A stretch of 64,000 bases of DNA from Desulfatibacillum sp. (GTDB lineage: Bacteria > Desulfobacterota > Desulfobacteria > Desulfobacterales > SpSt-501). A program made the position numbers and the translations under genes. The stretch lies in contig DYEU01000021.1 in NCBI GenBank assembly GCA_020725555.1, positions 91,403-155,402 on the forward strand, read 5' to 3'. Each line of letters opens with the position of its first letter. Within the stretch, counting starts at the first letter, position 1. Positions 1-8,239 of this stretch are shown piece after piece. The notes below the pieces were generated by a model that did no database searches, was not told the DNA's origin, and worked only from the letters and a program-made list of their open reading frames with translations.

Positions 1-495
1 GGGGTCGAGCCCCGAGGTGGGCTCGTCGAGGACCAGGATCTCGGGGTCGCCCAGCATGACCGCGGCCAGTCCCACGCGCTGCTTGTAGCCCTTGGAGATC
101 TCGGCGATCGGCAGGTGCATCACCTCGCGGATGCCGCAGAGGGCGGCCGCCTCCTCGATCCGCCGCAGCCGCTCGCCGGGGGCGATGCCGCGCAGGTCGG
201 CGGTGAAGGCGAGGAAATCGAAGACGAGCATCTCGGGGTAGAGCGGGGCCGACTCCGGCAGGTAGCCCGTGATCTTTTTGACTTCCAGCGGGTTCGCCGC
301 GGTGGTATAGTCCCCGACCCGGATCCGTCCGGAGGTCGGCGCGAGAAAACCGGTCAGCATGCGCAGGGTGGTCGTCTTGCCCGCCCCGTTGGGGCCGAGC
401 AGCCCGAGGATCTCCCCGCGGCGCACCTCGAAGGAGATGCCGTCCACCGCCCGGACGGACCCGAAGGTTTTGGTCAGCTCTTCGACCCGGATCAT
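1..495 (-). CDS. ABC transporter ATP-binding protein (ABC-2/GldA type), 3' end cut by window edge
   Basis: The reverse strand encodes the first 165 residues of an ABC ATPase that runs off the start of the window; the ORF track omits it because it is partial. Visible motifs are Walker A (GPNGAGKTTT), a signature loop of the ISKGYKQR form, and Walker B followed by the D-loop region (LVLDEPTSGLDP). The ISKGYKQR signature in place of LSGGQ is typical of the GldA/CcmA-like subunits that pair with ABC-2 permeases. The start ATG at 495 has an AGGGAG ribosome site and a promoter just upstream. Substrate cannot be told; the permease would lie outside the window. Confidence 0.9.
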   Translation of the reverse strand, partial: MIRVEELTKTFGSVRAVDGISFEVRRGEILGLLGPNGAGKTTTLRMLTGFLAPTSGRIRVGDYTTAANPLEVKKITGYLPESAPLYPEMLVFDFLAFTADLRGIAPGERLRRIEEAAALCGIREVMHLPIAEISKGYKQRVGLAAVMLGDPEILVLDEPTSGLDP

Positions 496-533
496 GCACG
501 CGCTCCCTGGTTGCCGGCGTATCGGAATCACGT

Positions 534-562
534 CTCTTAGGAAAAGGACCCCCATCTGTCAA
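534..562 (-). promoter_or_regulatory. Sigma-70-type promoter for the ABC ATPase gene
   Basis: On the reverse strand, TTGACA (562-557), a 17-bp spacer and TAAGAG (539-534) lie about 40 bp upstream of the ATPase start codon. The -35 box is perfect and the -10 box is a 4/6 match. Confidence 0.5.
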
Positions 563-609
563 GGCGGGGCCGCCTGCGGCCCGTGCCGTGACCCCGGAGG
601 CTCGACCCC

Positions 610-2049
610 ATGAACGGCTCCGGCCTGCGCCCCCTCGTCTGCCTGGGCGCCGCCCTCGCCTTCTCTCTGGCCGCGGTTTCCGCCGCCGCTTCCCCGCCCG
701 CCGAGATCCCCCTGATCCCCGCCGGCTTCAGCCGGCTTGTCGAAGCCGTGGGTCCGGCGGTCGTCAACATCCGCGCCGAAAAAACCCTCCGCGGCGGGGG
801 GCCGGGCCTGCGCCACTTCCCGCGCGAGCCCGGGGAAGAGGACAACCCCCTGCAGGAGTTTTTCGAGCGCTTCTTCGGCGAGGAGGCGCAGCGCGAGTTC
901 CGGCAGCCGAGCCTGGGCTCGGGCTTTCTCATCGACCCGCAGGGCCATGTCGTCACCAACCACCACGTGATCGAGGATGCCGACCGCATCCGGGTGAAGC
1001 TCGGCGACAACGAGGAGTACGACGCCGCCGTGGTCGGCCGGGACCCCAGCACGGATCTCGCGCTCCTGCGGATCCAGGGGGCGAAGCGGGAGTTCCCCGT
1101 CGTCCGCCTGGGGGACTCCCAGCAGCTCAAGGTGGGCGACTGGGTGGTCGCCATCGGCAGCCCCTTCGGCCTCGAGCGCACGGTGACCGCGGGGATCGTG
1201 AGCGCCAAGGGCCGCGTAATCGGCTCCGGGCCCTACGACGACTTCATCCAGACCGACGCCTCCATCAATCCCGGAAACAGCGGCGGGCCGCTGCTCAACC
1301 TGAAAGGCGAGGTGGTGGGGATCAACACCGCGATCGTCGCCGGCGGGCAGGGCATCGGTTTTGCGATCCCCGTCAACCTGGCCAAGGGGATCATCGCCCA
1401 GCTCAAGACCGGGGGCGCGGTCACGCGCGGCTGGCTCGGGGTCGCCATCCAGGACCTCACCCCCGAGATGGCCGAGTACTACGGGATCGCGCCCGGCAAG
1501 GGGGTCTTCGTCTCCGAGGTCTTCCCCGGCGACCCGGCCGACCAGGCGGGGATCCGGCCCCGGGACATCCTCGTCGCGGTGAACGGGCGGAAGGTGGAGA
1601 CGAGCCGCCAGCTGACGAGCCTCGTGGCCGAGATCCCCGTCGGCCGGGAGGCGAAGGTCCAGGTGTTGCGCGAGGGCAAACCCCTCACTTTCACGGTGAA
1701 GGTCGCCCGGCGCGACGAGGGGCGCCTTGCCGCGCGGGGGGAGGAACCCGCCGGGGGGCGGCGCGAGGAGACGCTCGGGATGCGGGTGGCCGAGCTCACC
1801 CCGGAGGCGGCGCGGCGCCTGCCGCTGCGCGAGGCCGCCGGGGTGCTGGTCCTGGAGGTCACGTACGGAAGCCGCGCCGGCCAGGCCGGGCTGCGCGCCG
1901 GGGACGTGATCCGCGAGGTCAACCGCCGCGCCGTGGCCACGGTCGGCGACTTCGAGCAGGCGCTCGCCCGCATTCCCCCGGGGGAGGCGGTCCGGTTTTT
2001 CCTCTGGCGCCGGGGCGCGGGCTATCTGGTCATCAAGCTTGTCAAGTGA
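610..2049 (+). CDS. degP: Do/DegP-family periplasmic serine protease with two PDZ domains
   Basis: A 479-residue HtrA-family protease/chaperone for misfolded envelope proteins. An N-terminal signal peptide (about residues 1-28) predicts export. The trypsin-like domain shows the triad His (TNHHVIED, about H119), Asp (STDLALL, about D149) and Ser (NPGNSGGPL, about S224). Two PDZ domains follow, near residues 280-370 and 390-479, as in DegP/DegQ/MucD. The ATG at 610 has a GGAGG site nine bases upstream. It is transcribed divergently from the ABC ATPase. Length and domain order are standard; only the choice among the degP/degQ/mucD names is uncertain. Confidence 0.93.
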   Translation: MNGSGLRPLVCLGAALAFSLAAVSAAASPPAEIPLIPAGFSRLVEAVGPAVVNIRAEKTLRGGGPGLRHFPREPGEEDNPLQEFFERFFGEEAQREFRQPSLGSGFLIDPQGHVVTNHHVIEDADRIRVKLGDNEEYDAAVVGRDPSTDLALLRIQGAKREFPVVRLGDSQQLKVGDWVVAIGSPFGLERTVTAGIVSAKGRVIGSGPYDDFIQTDASINPGNSGGPLLNLKGEVVGINTAIVAGGQGIGFAIPVNLAKGIIAQLKTGGAVTRGWLGVAIQDLTPEMAEYYGIAPGKGVFVSEVFPGDPADQAGIRPRDILVAVNGRKVETSRQLTSLVAEIPVGREAKVQVLREGKPLTFTVKVARRDEGRLAARGEEPAGGRREETLGMRVAELTPEAARRLPLREAAGVLVLEVTYGSRAGQAGLRAGDVIREVNRRAVATVGDFEQALARIPPGEAVRFFLWRRGAGYLVIKLVK

Positions 2050-2058
2050 CCCCCGGCC

Positions 2059-2373
2059 TCAATCGGAGACGATGCGGCCGATGTCGGGGAGGCTGGCGGG
2101 GTCGCCGCGGCGCATGACGCGGCTTTCCCCGTCGCGTGCCGTCACGTTCTCGTAGACCCCGTCGTCGCGGCGGACGAGTTTGGTGAAGCCGAGGTCCCGC
2201 AGCTCCGCGTTCGTCTTCGGTGCCCGGACGAAGCTCCGCGAGATGCGCTTGACAACCGGCGCGCCGCACTGCGGGCAGCGCTCGAGCGGCGGGTCCGCAA
2301 GCGACCGCCGCTCCTCGAAGACCGCCCCGCGGCTGCAGGCGGGGCCCACGTGTTCGTACTCGTAGATCGGCAC
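2059..2373 (-). CDS. FmdB-type small zinc-ribbon protein
   Basis: A 104-residue protein beginning (GTG start) with the PIYEYEH signature that opens FmdB-family zinc-ribbon proteins. The track ORF begins 14 codons earlier, but homology starts at this GTG. The C-terminal knuckle CPQC is intact. The first knuckle is reduced to a single cysteine (GPACSRG), a form seen in a deltaproteobacterial branch of the family. Function is unknown; family members are presumed regulators. It converges on degP with nine bases between the stop codons. Confidence 0.75.
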   Translation of the reverse strand: MPIYEYEHVGPACSRGAVFEERRSLADPPLERCPQCGAPVVKRISRSFVRAPKTNAELRDLGFTKLVRRDDGVYENVTARDGESRVMRRGDPASLPDIGRIVSD

Positions 2374-2653
2374 GGCGCTCTGCCTCCCGGACGGGGCGGG
2401 TGCCCCGGGGTTCACCCCCCCGGCCCGACCCGGCCCGGGGGGGGCGCGGTGTTCTCCGCGAGCCTACACATCGCATTATACCGCCTTCGGCCTCCGGCGG
2501 CAAATTCCGCCCGCGGCGCTCGCCCCCCTCAAGAAATCCCCCAAGCGGTCGATAGCCTAATCAACACACCCCCGCGCCGCGAGCCGGCGCGGCCCGGCGG
2601 GCGCCCGGTTCTCGCACGGCGCCCGTCTTTTGCAGGAGGCGGGACCCCGGCCC

Positions 2654-5071
2654 ATGGCGAAAGAGTCTGCGGCGACACCCTCTTGCGACTTCGAGCTCCG
2701 GCTCAAGGAGGCGGAGACCTGCTACGCGATGGGGATGCTCGAAGAGGCGCTCCAGCTTTATCGGGCGCTCTCCACGCCGGGAAACGGCGGCCCGCCGGCC
2801 GGGAAGGCGGCCGAGCTTGCGGTCCGCATCGCCGAGCTCGAGCGCGAGCTTCGCGAGGTGCAGGAAAAGGACCGCTCCGGGCTCTCGGCCGAGGAGATCC
2901 GTCTTTTCAAGAAAACGCTCGCCGCCCAAAGCGACATTCCCGCCCTTCTGGACGGCGCGGCCGCGCTCAAGGAGCTCGGCCTCTATGAGGAGGCCGCCGC
3001 CGAGTACGAAAAGATCCTCGCCCTGGACCCGGCCGCGCTTGATTTTTCCAAGTCCGACTGCTCCCCCGGCCGCCTGGCCTGCGATGTGCTGGCCTGCGAG
3101 CTTGAGTCGCGCGACGGGCCCCGCATCCTCGGGAAGGCGGCCCGGGTGATCGAGCGCCTCCGCCTGCAGGGGCCCGAAGCGGCCGCGGTCCGCGGCTGGC
3201 TCGCCCGCGAGCTCGAGCGCCGCGAACTCCTCGATGCGGCCCTCGAGGCCTACCGCGAGGCTGTCGAGCTCGACCCCGGCAACGCCGAGCTCACCGGCCG
3301 CCTGAACGCGCTGCGCGGCAAGCTCTGCGGCGGCTCACGCTACGACTACCTGCTCCGCAACCGGCTGGTCACCACCCAGCAGCTCCAAGAGGCGCTTGCG
3401 ATCGCCCGCAAGATCAACAAGAGCGTCGAGCACGTCCTCGTCGACCGCTTCAAGGTCGACCTCCAGGAAGTGGGCCGCTCGCTTTCGCTCTACTACGGCT
3501 GCCCCTTCCGGGTCTTCGACCCCGAGGTGCCCGTCCCCTACGAGCTGATCGCCAACCTCAAGAAATCCTTTCTCCTCTACTACGTCTGGGTGCCGCTGCG
3601 CTGGGACAAGAGCGGCATCGAGATCCTGGTCGACGACCCCAAGGACCTGCGCAAGACCGACCACATCCGCGCCCTCATGGGCAACCAGAAGATCTCGATC
3701 TCGGTGGCGATCAAGGAGGACGTCGAGAACTACATCCGCCATTTCTTCGACCCCCGGGCGGAGCGGGCCGCCGAGGCCCCGGCGGCCGACGACCTGGATG
3801 CCCTCATCCCGGACGTGAGCTTCGAGGAGGAGGACGACCAGCTCGACGACCGGCCCGCCCTCGACGAGTCCTCGAGCCAGGTCGTCAAGTTCGTCGACCA
3901 GGTGCTGGTCAGCGCCTTCCGCAACAACGCCTCCGACATCCACATCGAACCCTCGGTGATCACGCGCAAGACCACCATCCGCTTCCGCACCGACGGCGTC
4001 TGCCACGAGTACCTCCAGGTGCCCAACGCCATGGCCCCGGCGATCCTCTCGCGGCTCAAGATCATGGCCGAGCTCGACATCGCCGAGAAGCGGCTCCCCC
4101 AGGACGGCAAGATCAAGATGCGTCGCAAGGGGATCCCGGAGTTCGAGCTGCGCCTGTCGACGATGCCCACGGCCGGCCGCTTCGAGGACGCGGTGCTGCG
4201 CATCCTGACCCGCACGAGCTCGCTCAAGCTCGAGGAGATCGGCTTAAACGAGCGCAACCTCGCCGTCCTGAAAAAGCTCATCGCCCGGCCCTACGGCATG
4301 TTCCTCTGCGTCGGCCCGACCGGCTCGGGCAAAACCACGACGCTGCACGCCATCCTGGGGCACATCAACCACCCCGGGGTGAAGATCTGGACGGCCGAGG
4401 ACCCGGTCGAGATCACCCAGCCCGGCCTGCGCCAGGTGCAGGTGCGGCCGAAAATCGGGCTCGATTTCGCCCGCGTGATGCGCGGGTTCCTGCGGCTCGA
4501 CCCGGACATCATCATGATCGGCGAGATGCGCGACCAGGAGACGGCGACGATCGCCCTGCAGGCGGCCCTGACCGGGCATCTCGTGCTGTCGACCCTGCAC
4601 ACGAACAACGCCCCGGAGACCCTGACGCGGCTGCTCGACATGGGGATGAACGCGCTCAACATCTCCGATGCCTTCCTCGGGGTCCTCGGCCAGCGGCTCG
4701 TCCGCCGCCTCTGCCCCCACTGCATCGAGAGCTACCCGCCCTCGGCGCAGGAATTCGAGGACCTGCGGGAGGACTACGGCGCCGAGCGCTTCGACGCCGC
4801 GGGCTGGGTCTACGGGCCGGAGTTCCTTCTGCGGCGCGCGGCGGGCTGCGAAAAATGCAATGGTTCGGGTTACCGCGGCCGGATCGGCATCCACGAGCTC
4901 ATGGAGGCGACCGCGGCGGTGAAGCTCTTGATCAAGAAAAACGCGACCTCCTACGAGCTCGCCCGCCAGGCGGCCGCCGACGGCATGACCACCCTCAAGC
5001 AGGACGGCATCCAAAAGACGATCGCCGGCATCACCACGGTGCGCGAGGTGCGCCGCGTCTGCGTGGAGTGA
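2654..5071 (+). CDS. GspE/PilB-type secretion/pilus ATPase with N-terminal TPR-like region
   Basis: An 805-residue ATPase of the type II secretion/type IV pilus family. The first ~210 residues are helical and TPR-like (EEAAAEYEKILALDP, DAALEAYREAVELDP). An MshEN/GspE_N domain follows (from RNRLVTTQQLQEAL), then the ATPase core with Walker A (GPTGSGKTTT, about residue 555), Walker B (DIIMIGEMRD) and the C-terminal zinc motif (CPHC ... CEKCNGSGYRGR). The track start (2630) is a TTG; ATG 2654 follows the AGGAGG and is preferred. No other pilus or secretion genes are adjacent, so its system is undetermined. The TPR fusion makes it longer than a typical PilB (~570 residues). Confidence 0.88.
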   Translation: MAKESAATPSCDFELRLKEAETCYAMGMLEEALQLYRALSTPGNGGPPAGKAAELAVRIAELERELREVQEKDRSGLSAEEIRLFKKTLAAQSDIPALLDGAAALKELGLYEEAAAEYEKILALDPAALDFSKSDCSPGRLACDVLACELESRDGPRILGKAARVIERLRLQGPEAAAVRGWLARELERRELLDAALEAYREAVELDPGNAELTGRLNALRGKLCGGSRYDYLLRNRLVTTQQLQEALAIARKINKSVEHVLVDRFKVDLQEVGRSLSLYYGCPFRVFDPEVPVPYELIANLKKSFLLYYVWVPLRWDKSGIEILVDDPKDLRKTDHIRALMGNQKISISVAIKEDVENYIRHFFDPRAERAAEAPAADDLDALIPDVSFEEEDDQLDDRPALDESSSQVVKFVDQVLVSAFRNNASDIHIEPSVITRKTTIRFRTDGVCHEYLQVPNAMAPAILSRLKIMAELDIAEKRLPQDGKIKMRRKGIPEFELRLSTMPTAGRFEDAVLRILTRTSSLKLEEIGLNERNLAVLKKLIARPYGMFLCVGPTGSGKTTTLHAILGHINHPGVKIWTAEDPVEITQPGLRQVQVRPKIGLDFARVMRGFLRLDPDIIMIGEMRDQETATIALQAALTGHLVLSTLHTNNAPETLTRLLDMGMNALNISDAFLGVLGQRLVRRLCPHCIESYPPSAQEFEDLREDYGAERFDAAGWVYGPEFLLRRAAGCEKCNGSGYRGRIGIHELMEATAAVKLLIKKNATSYELARQAAADGMTTLKQDGIQKTIAGITTVREVRRVCVE

Positions 5072-5093
5072 CGGCGGCCGGGGAGGGGATAGG

Positions 5094-5888
5094 ATGGAAC
5101 GCAAGGCCCTCGTCGTGGACAGCGATGTCTTCTTCGTGGAGTTCCTGGCCGGATTGCTCGAGCGCCGCGGCTACCATGTCGCGCGGGCCTACGACGGGAA
5201 ACAGGGGATCGCCGGGCTGGATGCGGGGCCCTACGACGTCCTCTTCGCCGATCTCGTCATGCCCAAGGTCGAGGGCCGCCGGGTTTTCGAGGCGGCCAGG
5301 CGGCGCTTCAACGGCCGCTGCTGCCCCCTGGTGGCGGTCTCGGGCACGGTGATCGAGCAGATGGACGAGCTCGACACCCTCGGCGCCGACTTCTACATCG
5401 CCAAGGGGCCGCTCGACAAGCTCGAGCATCGGCTCCACGAGTTCCTCGACCGCCTGGAGCGGCTTCCCTGCCCGGCGCCGGGTGCCGGCAAGCAGATCCT
5501 GCAGACGGGCGGGGTCTTCCCGCGGCGCGACGCACTCGAGCTGCTCGAGTCGCTCGAGTTCCACAAGGCCGTCCTTGACGCCCTTCCCGCCGGGGTGGTC
5601 GTCCTCGACCGCGACACGCGCCTGCTGAACGCGAACCCCGCCGCCTTGGCCCTCCTCGGCCGGCCGCTGGTCGAGGTCCTCAACCGGCCGGTGATCGAGT
5701 TCTTTCCCTCGGCGCAGGCGGCGGAGCTGATCGGGCTGCTCAAGGCGACGGCGCGCGACCCCGCGGGGCGGCCGCGCGTTCTCTTCTCCGGCATGGGCGG
5801 CCTGACCGTGCGCGCGGTCGTCTCGCCCCTTCGCACCCCGCGCGAGCCCTCCGGCTGGGTGATCGCCCTCGAGGGCGCCGCGGCCTGA
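5094..5888 (+). CDS. Response-regulator receiver domain fused to a PAS domain
   Basis: A 264-residue protein. Residues 1-120 form a CheY-like receiver with the phosphorylatable Asp in LFADLVMPK and a C-terminal conserved Lys (FYIAKGP). Residues ~155-260 form a PAS domain (VLDRDTRLLNANPAALALLG). No kinase, DNA-binding or cyclase output is present, so it probably acts through protein contacts. It starts 22 bases after the PilB-like ATPase stop, with a GGGGAGGGG-type ribosome site, which suggests co-transcription and perhaps control of that ATPase. The functional link is inference. Confidence 0.8.
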   Translation: MERKALVVDSDVFFVEFLAGLLERRGYHVARAYDGKQGIAGLDAGPYDVLFADLVMPKVEGRRVFEAARRRFNGRCCPLVAVSGTVIEQMDELDTLGADFYIAKGPLDKLEHRLHEFLDRLERLPCPAPGAGKQILQTGGVFPRRDALELLESLEFHKAVLDALPAGVVVLDRDTRLLNANPAALALLGRPLVEVLNRPVIEFFPSAQAAELIGLLKATARDPAGRPRVLFSGMGGLTVRAVVSPLRTPREPSGWVIALEGAAA

Positions 5889-5962
5889 AGCGCTTGCGCT
5901 TCCCGGCCCGCTCTGCTAAGGATGCCACCCGAATCGACGATCCGGCAGGGAGGCCTTTTCTT

Positions 5963-7000
5963 ATGGTGCGCGTCGCCGTGGCGGGGGCGACCGGCTATGC
6001 CGGCGCCGAGCTGGTGCGACTTCTTTCGTCCCACCCCGAGGTGCGGCTGACGATCCTCACCTCGCGCCAATTCGCCGGCCGGCGCTTCACCGAGGCCTTC
6101 CCCGCGTTTGCCGGCCGGGTCGATCTTCTCTGCGAGGAAATCGACGAGGGCCGGCTGGCTTCCGAGGCCGACGTCGTCTTCACCGCGCTGCCGCACAAGA
6201 TGCCGATGAAGATCGCCCCGGCGCTCGTTGGCGCGGGGGTGCGCCTGATCGATCTCTCGGCCGATTTCCGCTTCCGCGATGCCGCCGTCTACGAGCGCAC
6301 CTACCAGCCGCACGCGGCCCCCGAGCTTCTCGCCCGGTCCGTCTACGGCCTCTCCGAGGTATACGCGGCCGAGATCGCGGCCGCGGCGATCGTGGGCAAC
6401 CCCGGCTGCTACCCGACGAGCGTTCTGTTGCCGCTCATCCCGCTGTTGCGCGAGGGGCTGATCGAGCCCGGGGGGCTCATCGCCGACTCCAAGTCCGGGG
6501 TGAGCGGAGCCGGTCGCTCGCCCTCGCTCCGGGTCCATTTCTGCGAGGTGGCCGAGTCCTTCAAGGCCTACAACGTCGCCGCCCACCGCCACGCCCCCGA
6601 AATGGAGGCGGTGCTCGCCCGCGAGGCGGGGGGGGGAGTGGGGTTGACCTTCGTCCCGCACCTCGTGCCGATGAGCCGCGGCATGCTCTCCACGATCTAC
6701 GCGCGGCCCGCCGCGGGGGTGGGCGCCACGCGGGTCCGCGACTGCCTCGAGGGCTTCTACCGCGGCCGGCCCTTCGTGCGCATCCGGCCGCCCGGGTTCA
6801 TCCCCGACACGCTCCATGTGCGCGGGACGAACGTCTGCGACATCGGCTTCGTGCTCGACGAGAGAAACCGGCGGCTGGTTCTCCTCTCGGCGATCGACAA
6901 CCTGGGCAAGGGCGCGGCCGGCCAGGCCGTGCAGAACCTGAACCTGATGTTCGGGTTCGCCGAAACCGCCGGGCTCGACGCCGTGCCCGCAGCGCTCTGA
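5963..7000 (+). CDS. argC: N-acetyl-gamma-glutamyl-phosphate reductase
   Basis: A 345-residue ArgC that reduces N-acetylglutamyl phosphate to the semialdehyde in arginine synthesis (cytoplasm, NADPH). Seen: the N-terminal dinucleotide motif GATGYAGAELVRLL, the catalytic cysteine in GNPGCYPTS and a C-terminal VIDNLGKGAAGQAVQNLN-like segment. The track ORF starts 23 codons earlier; ATG 5963 is preferred because family homology begins there and GGGAGG lies nine bases upstream. No other arg genes are beside it. Confidence 0.95.
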   Translation: MVRVAVAGATGYAGAELVRLLSSHPEVRLTILTSRQFAGRRFTEAFPAFAGRVDLLCEEIDEGRLASEADVVFTALPHKMPMKIAPALVGAGVRLIDLSADFRFRDAAVYERTYQPHAAPELLARSVYGLSEVYAAEIAAAAIVGNPGCYPTSVLLPLIPLLREGLIEPGGLIADSKSGVSGAGRSPSLRVHFCEVAESFKAYNVAAHRHAPEMEAVLAREAGGGVGLTFVPHLVPMSRGMLSTIYARPAAGVGATRVRDCLEGFYRGRPFVRIRPPGFIPDTLHVRGTNVCDIGFVLDERNRRLVLLSAIDNLGKGAAGQAVQNLNLMFGFAETAGLDAVPAAL

Positions 7001-7075
7001 GGGGGAGCGCCGCGGGGCTCAAGGCCGCGCACCCGAGTTCCGCCTTACCAACCCAAGCATAAGGAGGGGGAAGCG

Positions 7076-7984
7076 ATGACCGCCAAGCTGATTCTGGGCA
7101 CCGAAATCCGGGAGACGATCCTGGAGGAGCTCGCCGCCGAGGTCCAGGCGATCAAGGCCAAGCACGGGGTCGTCCCCGGGCTCGTCACCATCCTGGTGGG
7201 TGAAAACCCCGCCTCGGTCTCCTACGTGACCCTCAAGATCAAGACCGCCCACCGCCTGGGTTTTAAAGAGATCCAGGACAACCAGCCCGTCGGCATCACC
7301 GAGCAGGAGCTCCTCGACCTGATCGACCGCTACAACCGCGACGACACGATCCACGGCATCCTGGTCCAGCTCCCCCTGCCCAAACACATCAACGAGAAAA
7401 AAGTCCTCAACGCCATCGACCCCGACAAGGACGTGGACGGCTTTCACCCGGTGAACGTCGGCCGCCTGATGATCGGGGGCTCCGAGGTCAGGTTCCCCCC
7501 CTGCACCCCGGCGGGCATCCAGGAGCTGATCGTGCGCGCGGGGGTGCCGACCGACGGCGCCGAGGTGGTCGTCGTGGGCCGCTCGAACATCGTCGGCAAG
7601 CCGATCGCCATGATGATGCTGCAGAAGGAGCGCGGGGCCAACGCGACGGTCACCGTGGTGCACACCGGGACGCGCGACATGGCCCTCCACTGCAAGCGCG
7701 CCGACATCCTCATCGTCGCCGCCGGCGTTCCCGGCCTGGTCAAGCCGGAGTGGATCAAGCCCGGCGCCTGCGTCATCGATGTCGGCGTGAACCGCGTGGG
7801 CGAAAAGGTGAGCGAGAAGACCGGCCAGAAGGTCCCCATCCTGAAGGGCGACGTCGACTTCGAGGCCGCCAAGGAAATCGCCGGCTGGATCACCCCGGTC
7901 CCCGGCGGGGTCGGCCCGATGACGATCACCATGCTGATGCGGAACACGCTGAGATCGCTCAAATTCAAACTCGGCATCGCCTGA
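7076..7984 (+). CDS. folD: Bifunctional methylenetetrahydrofolate dehydrogenase/cyclohydrolase
   Basis: A 302-residue FolD that interconverts 5,10-methylene-, methenyl- and 10-formyl-tetrahydrofolate. Seen: the substrate-site segment SYVTLKIKTA with the catalytic lysine, the nucleotide motif GRSNIVGKP and the C-terminal signature TPVPGGVGPMT. A strong AAGGAGGGGG ribosome site precedes the ATG. It stands alone, closed by a terminator hairpin just after the stop codon. Confidence 0.96.
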   Translation: MTAKLILGTEIRETILEELAAEVQAIKAKHGVVPGLVTILVGENPASVSYVTLKIKTAHRLGFKEIQDNQPVGITEQELLDLIDRYNRDDTIHGILVQLPLPKHINEKKVLNAIDPDKDVDGFHPVNVGRLMIGGSEVRFPPCTPAGIQELIVRAGVPTDGAEVVVVGRSNIVGKPIAMMMLQKERGANATVTVVHTGTRDMALHCKRADILIVAAGVPGLVKPEWIKPGACVIDVGVNRVGEKVSEKTGQKVPILKGDVDFEAAKEIAGWITPVPGGVGPMTITMLMRNTLRSLKFKLGIA

Positions 7985-7991
7985 GGTGCGA

Positions 7992-8030
7992 CCCGGCCCG
8001 GGCCTTGACAGGGGCGGGCCGGGCTTTCTA
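7992..8030 (+). terminator. Intrinsic terminator-like hairpin after folD
   Basis: CCCGGCCCG and CGGGCCGGG form a nine-base-pair stem, followed by CTTTCTAT. The U-tract is short. The loop side carries the -35 box of the next promoter. Confidence 0.55.
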
Positions 8031-8034
8031 TAGA
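8005..8034 (+). promoter_or_regulatory. Promoter for the M23 peptidase gene, embedded in the folD terminator
   Basis: TTGACA (8005-8010), an 18-bp spacer and TATAGA (8029-8034). The -35 box lies in the loop and the -10 box just after the stem of the terminator hairpin, so termination and initiation share the same DNA. Confidence 0.55.
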
Positions 8035-8239
8035 CAACGGATCCGTCCCCCGGGGAGGAGCCCCTTCCTCGGGAGGGGAGGGGTTTTTAGGGCAACGGGG
8101 GTCTTCCGGGCGCAAACGGCGGGCCCGGGGCTTCCACCGGAGTCATCCCCAAAGGGTGCTCCATGTGCTGGCGCGGCCGTGAGCGGCCGCCGGCGGAACA
8201 AGGTTTCCGCCGACGGGAACCCGAAGGAGGCGACGCACC
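8035..8239 (+). promoter_or_regulatory. Structured, GC-rich 5' leader of the M23 peptidase mRNA
   Basis: About 200 bases lie between the predicted promoter and the peptidase start codon, with several stem-capable segments (GCCCCTTCC/GGGAGGGG; GGAGTCATCCCC/GGGTGCTCC) and a TTTTT run at about 8082. A weak resemblance to the c-di-GMP-I aptamer core (GGGCGCAAAC near 8108) was noticed but falls short of an identification. The last part carries GAAGGAGG, the ribosome site. Confidence 0.25.

Noticed and set aside
8035-8239. c-di-GMP-I or ydaO (c-di-AMP) riboswitch
   Set aside because: Only a short stretch (GGGCGCAAAC) resembles the c-di-GMP-I core, and the ydaO hallmarks are absent, so no riboswitch is called.
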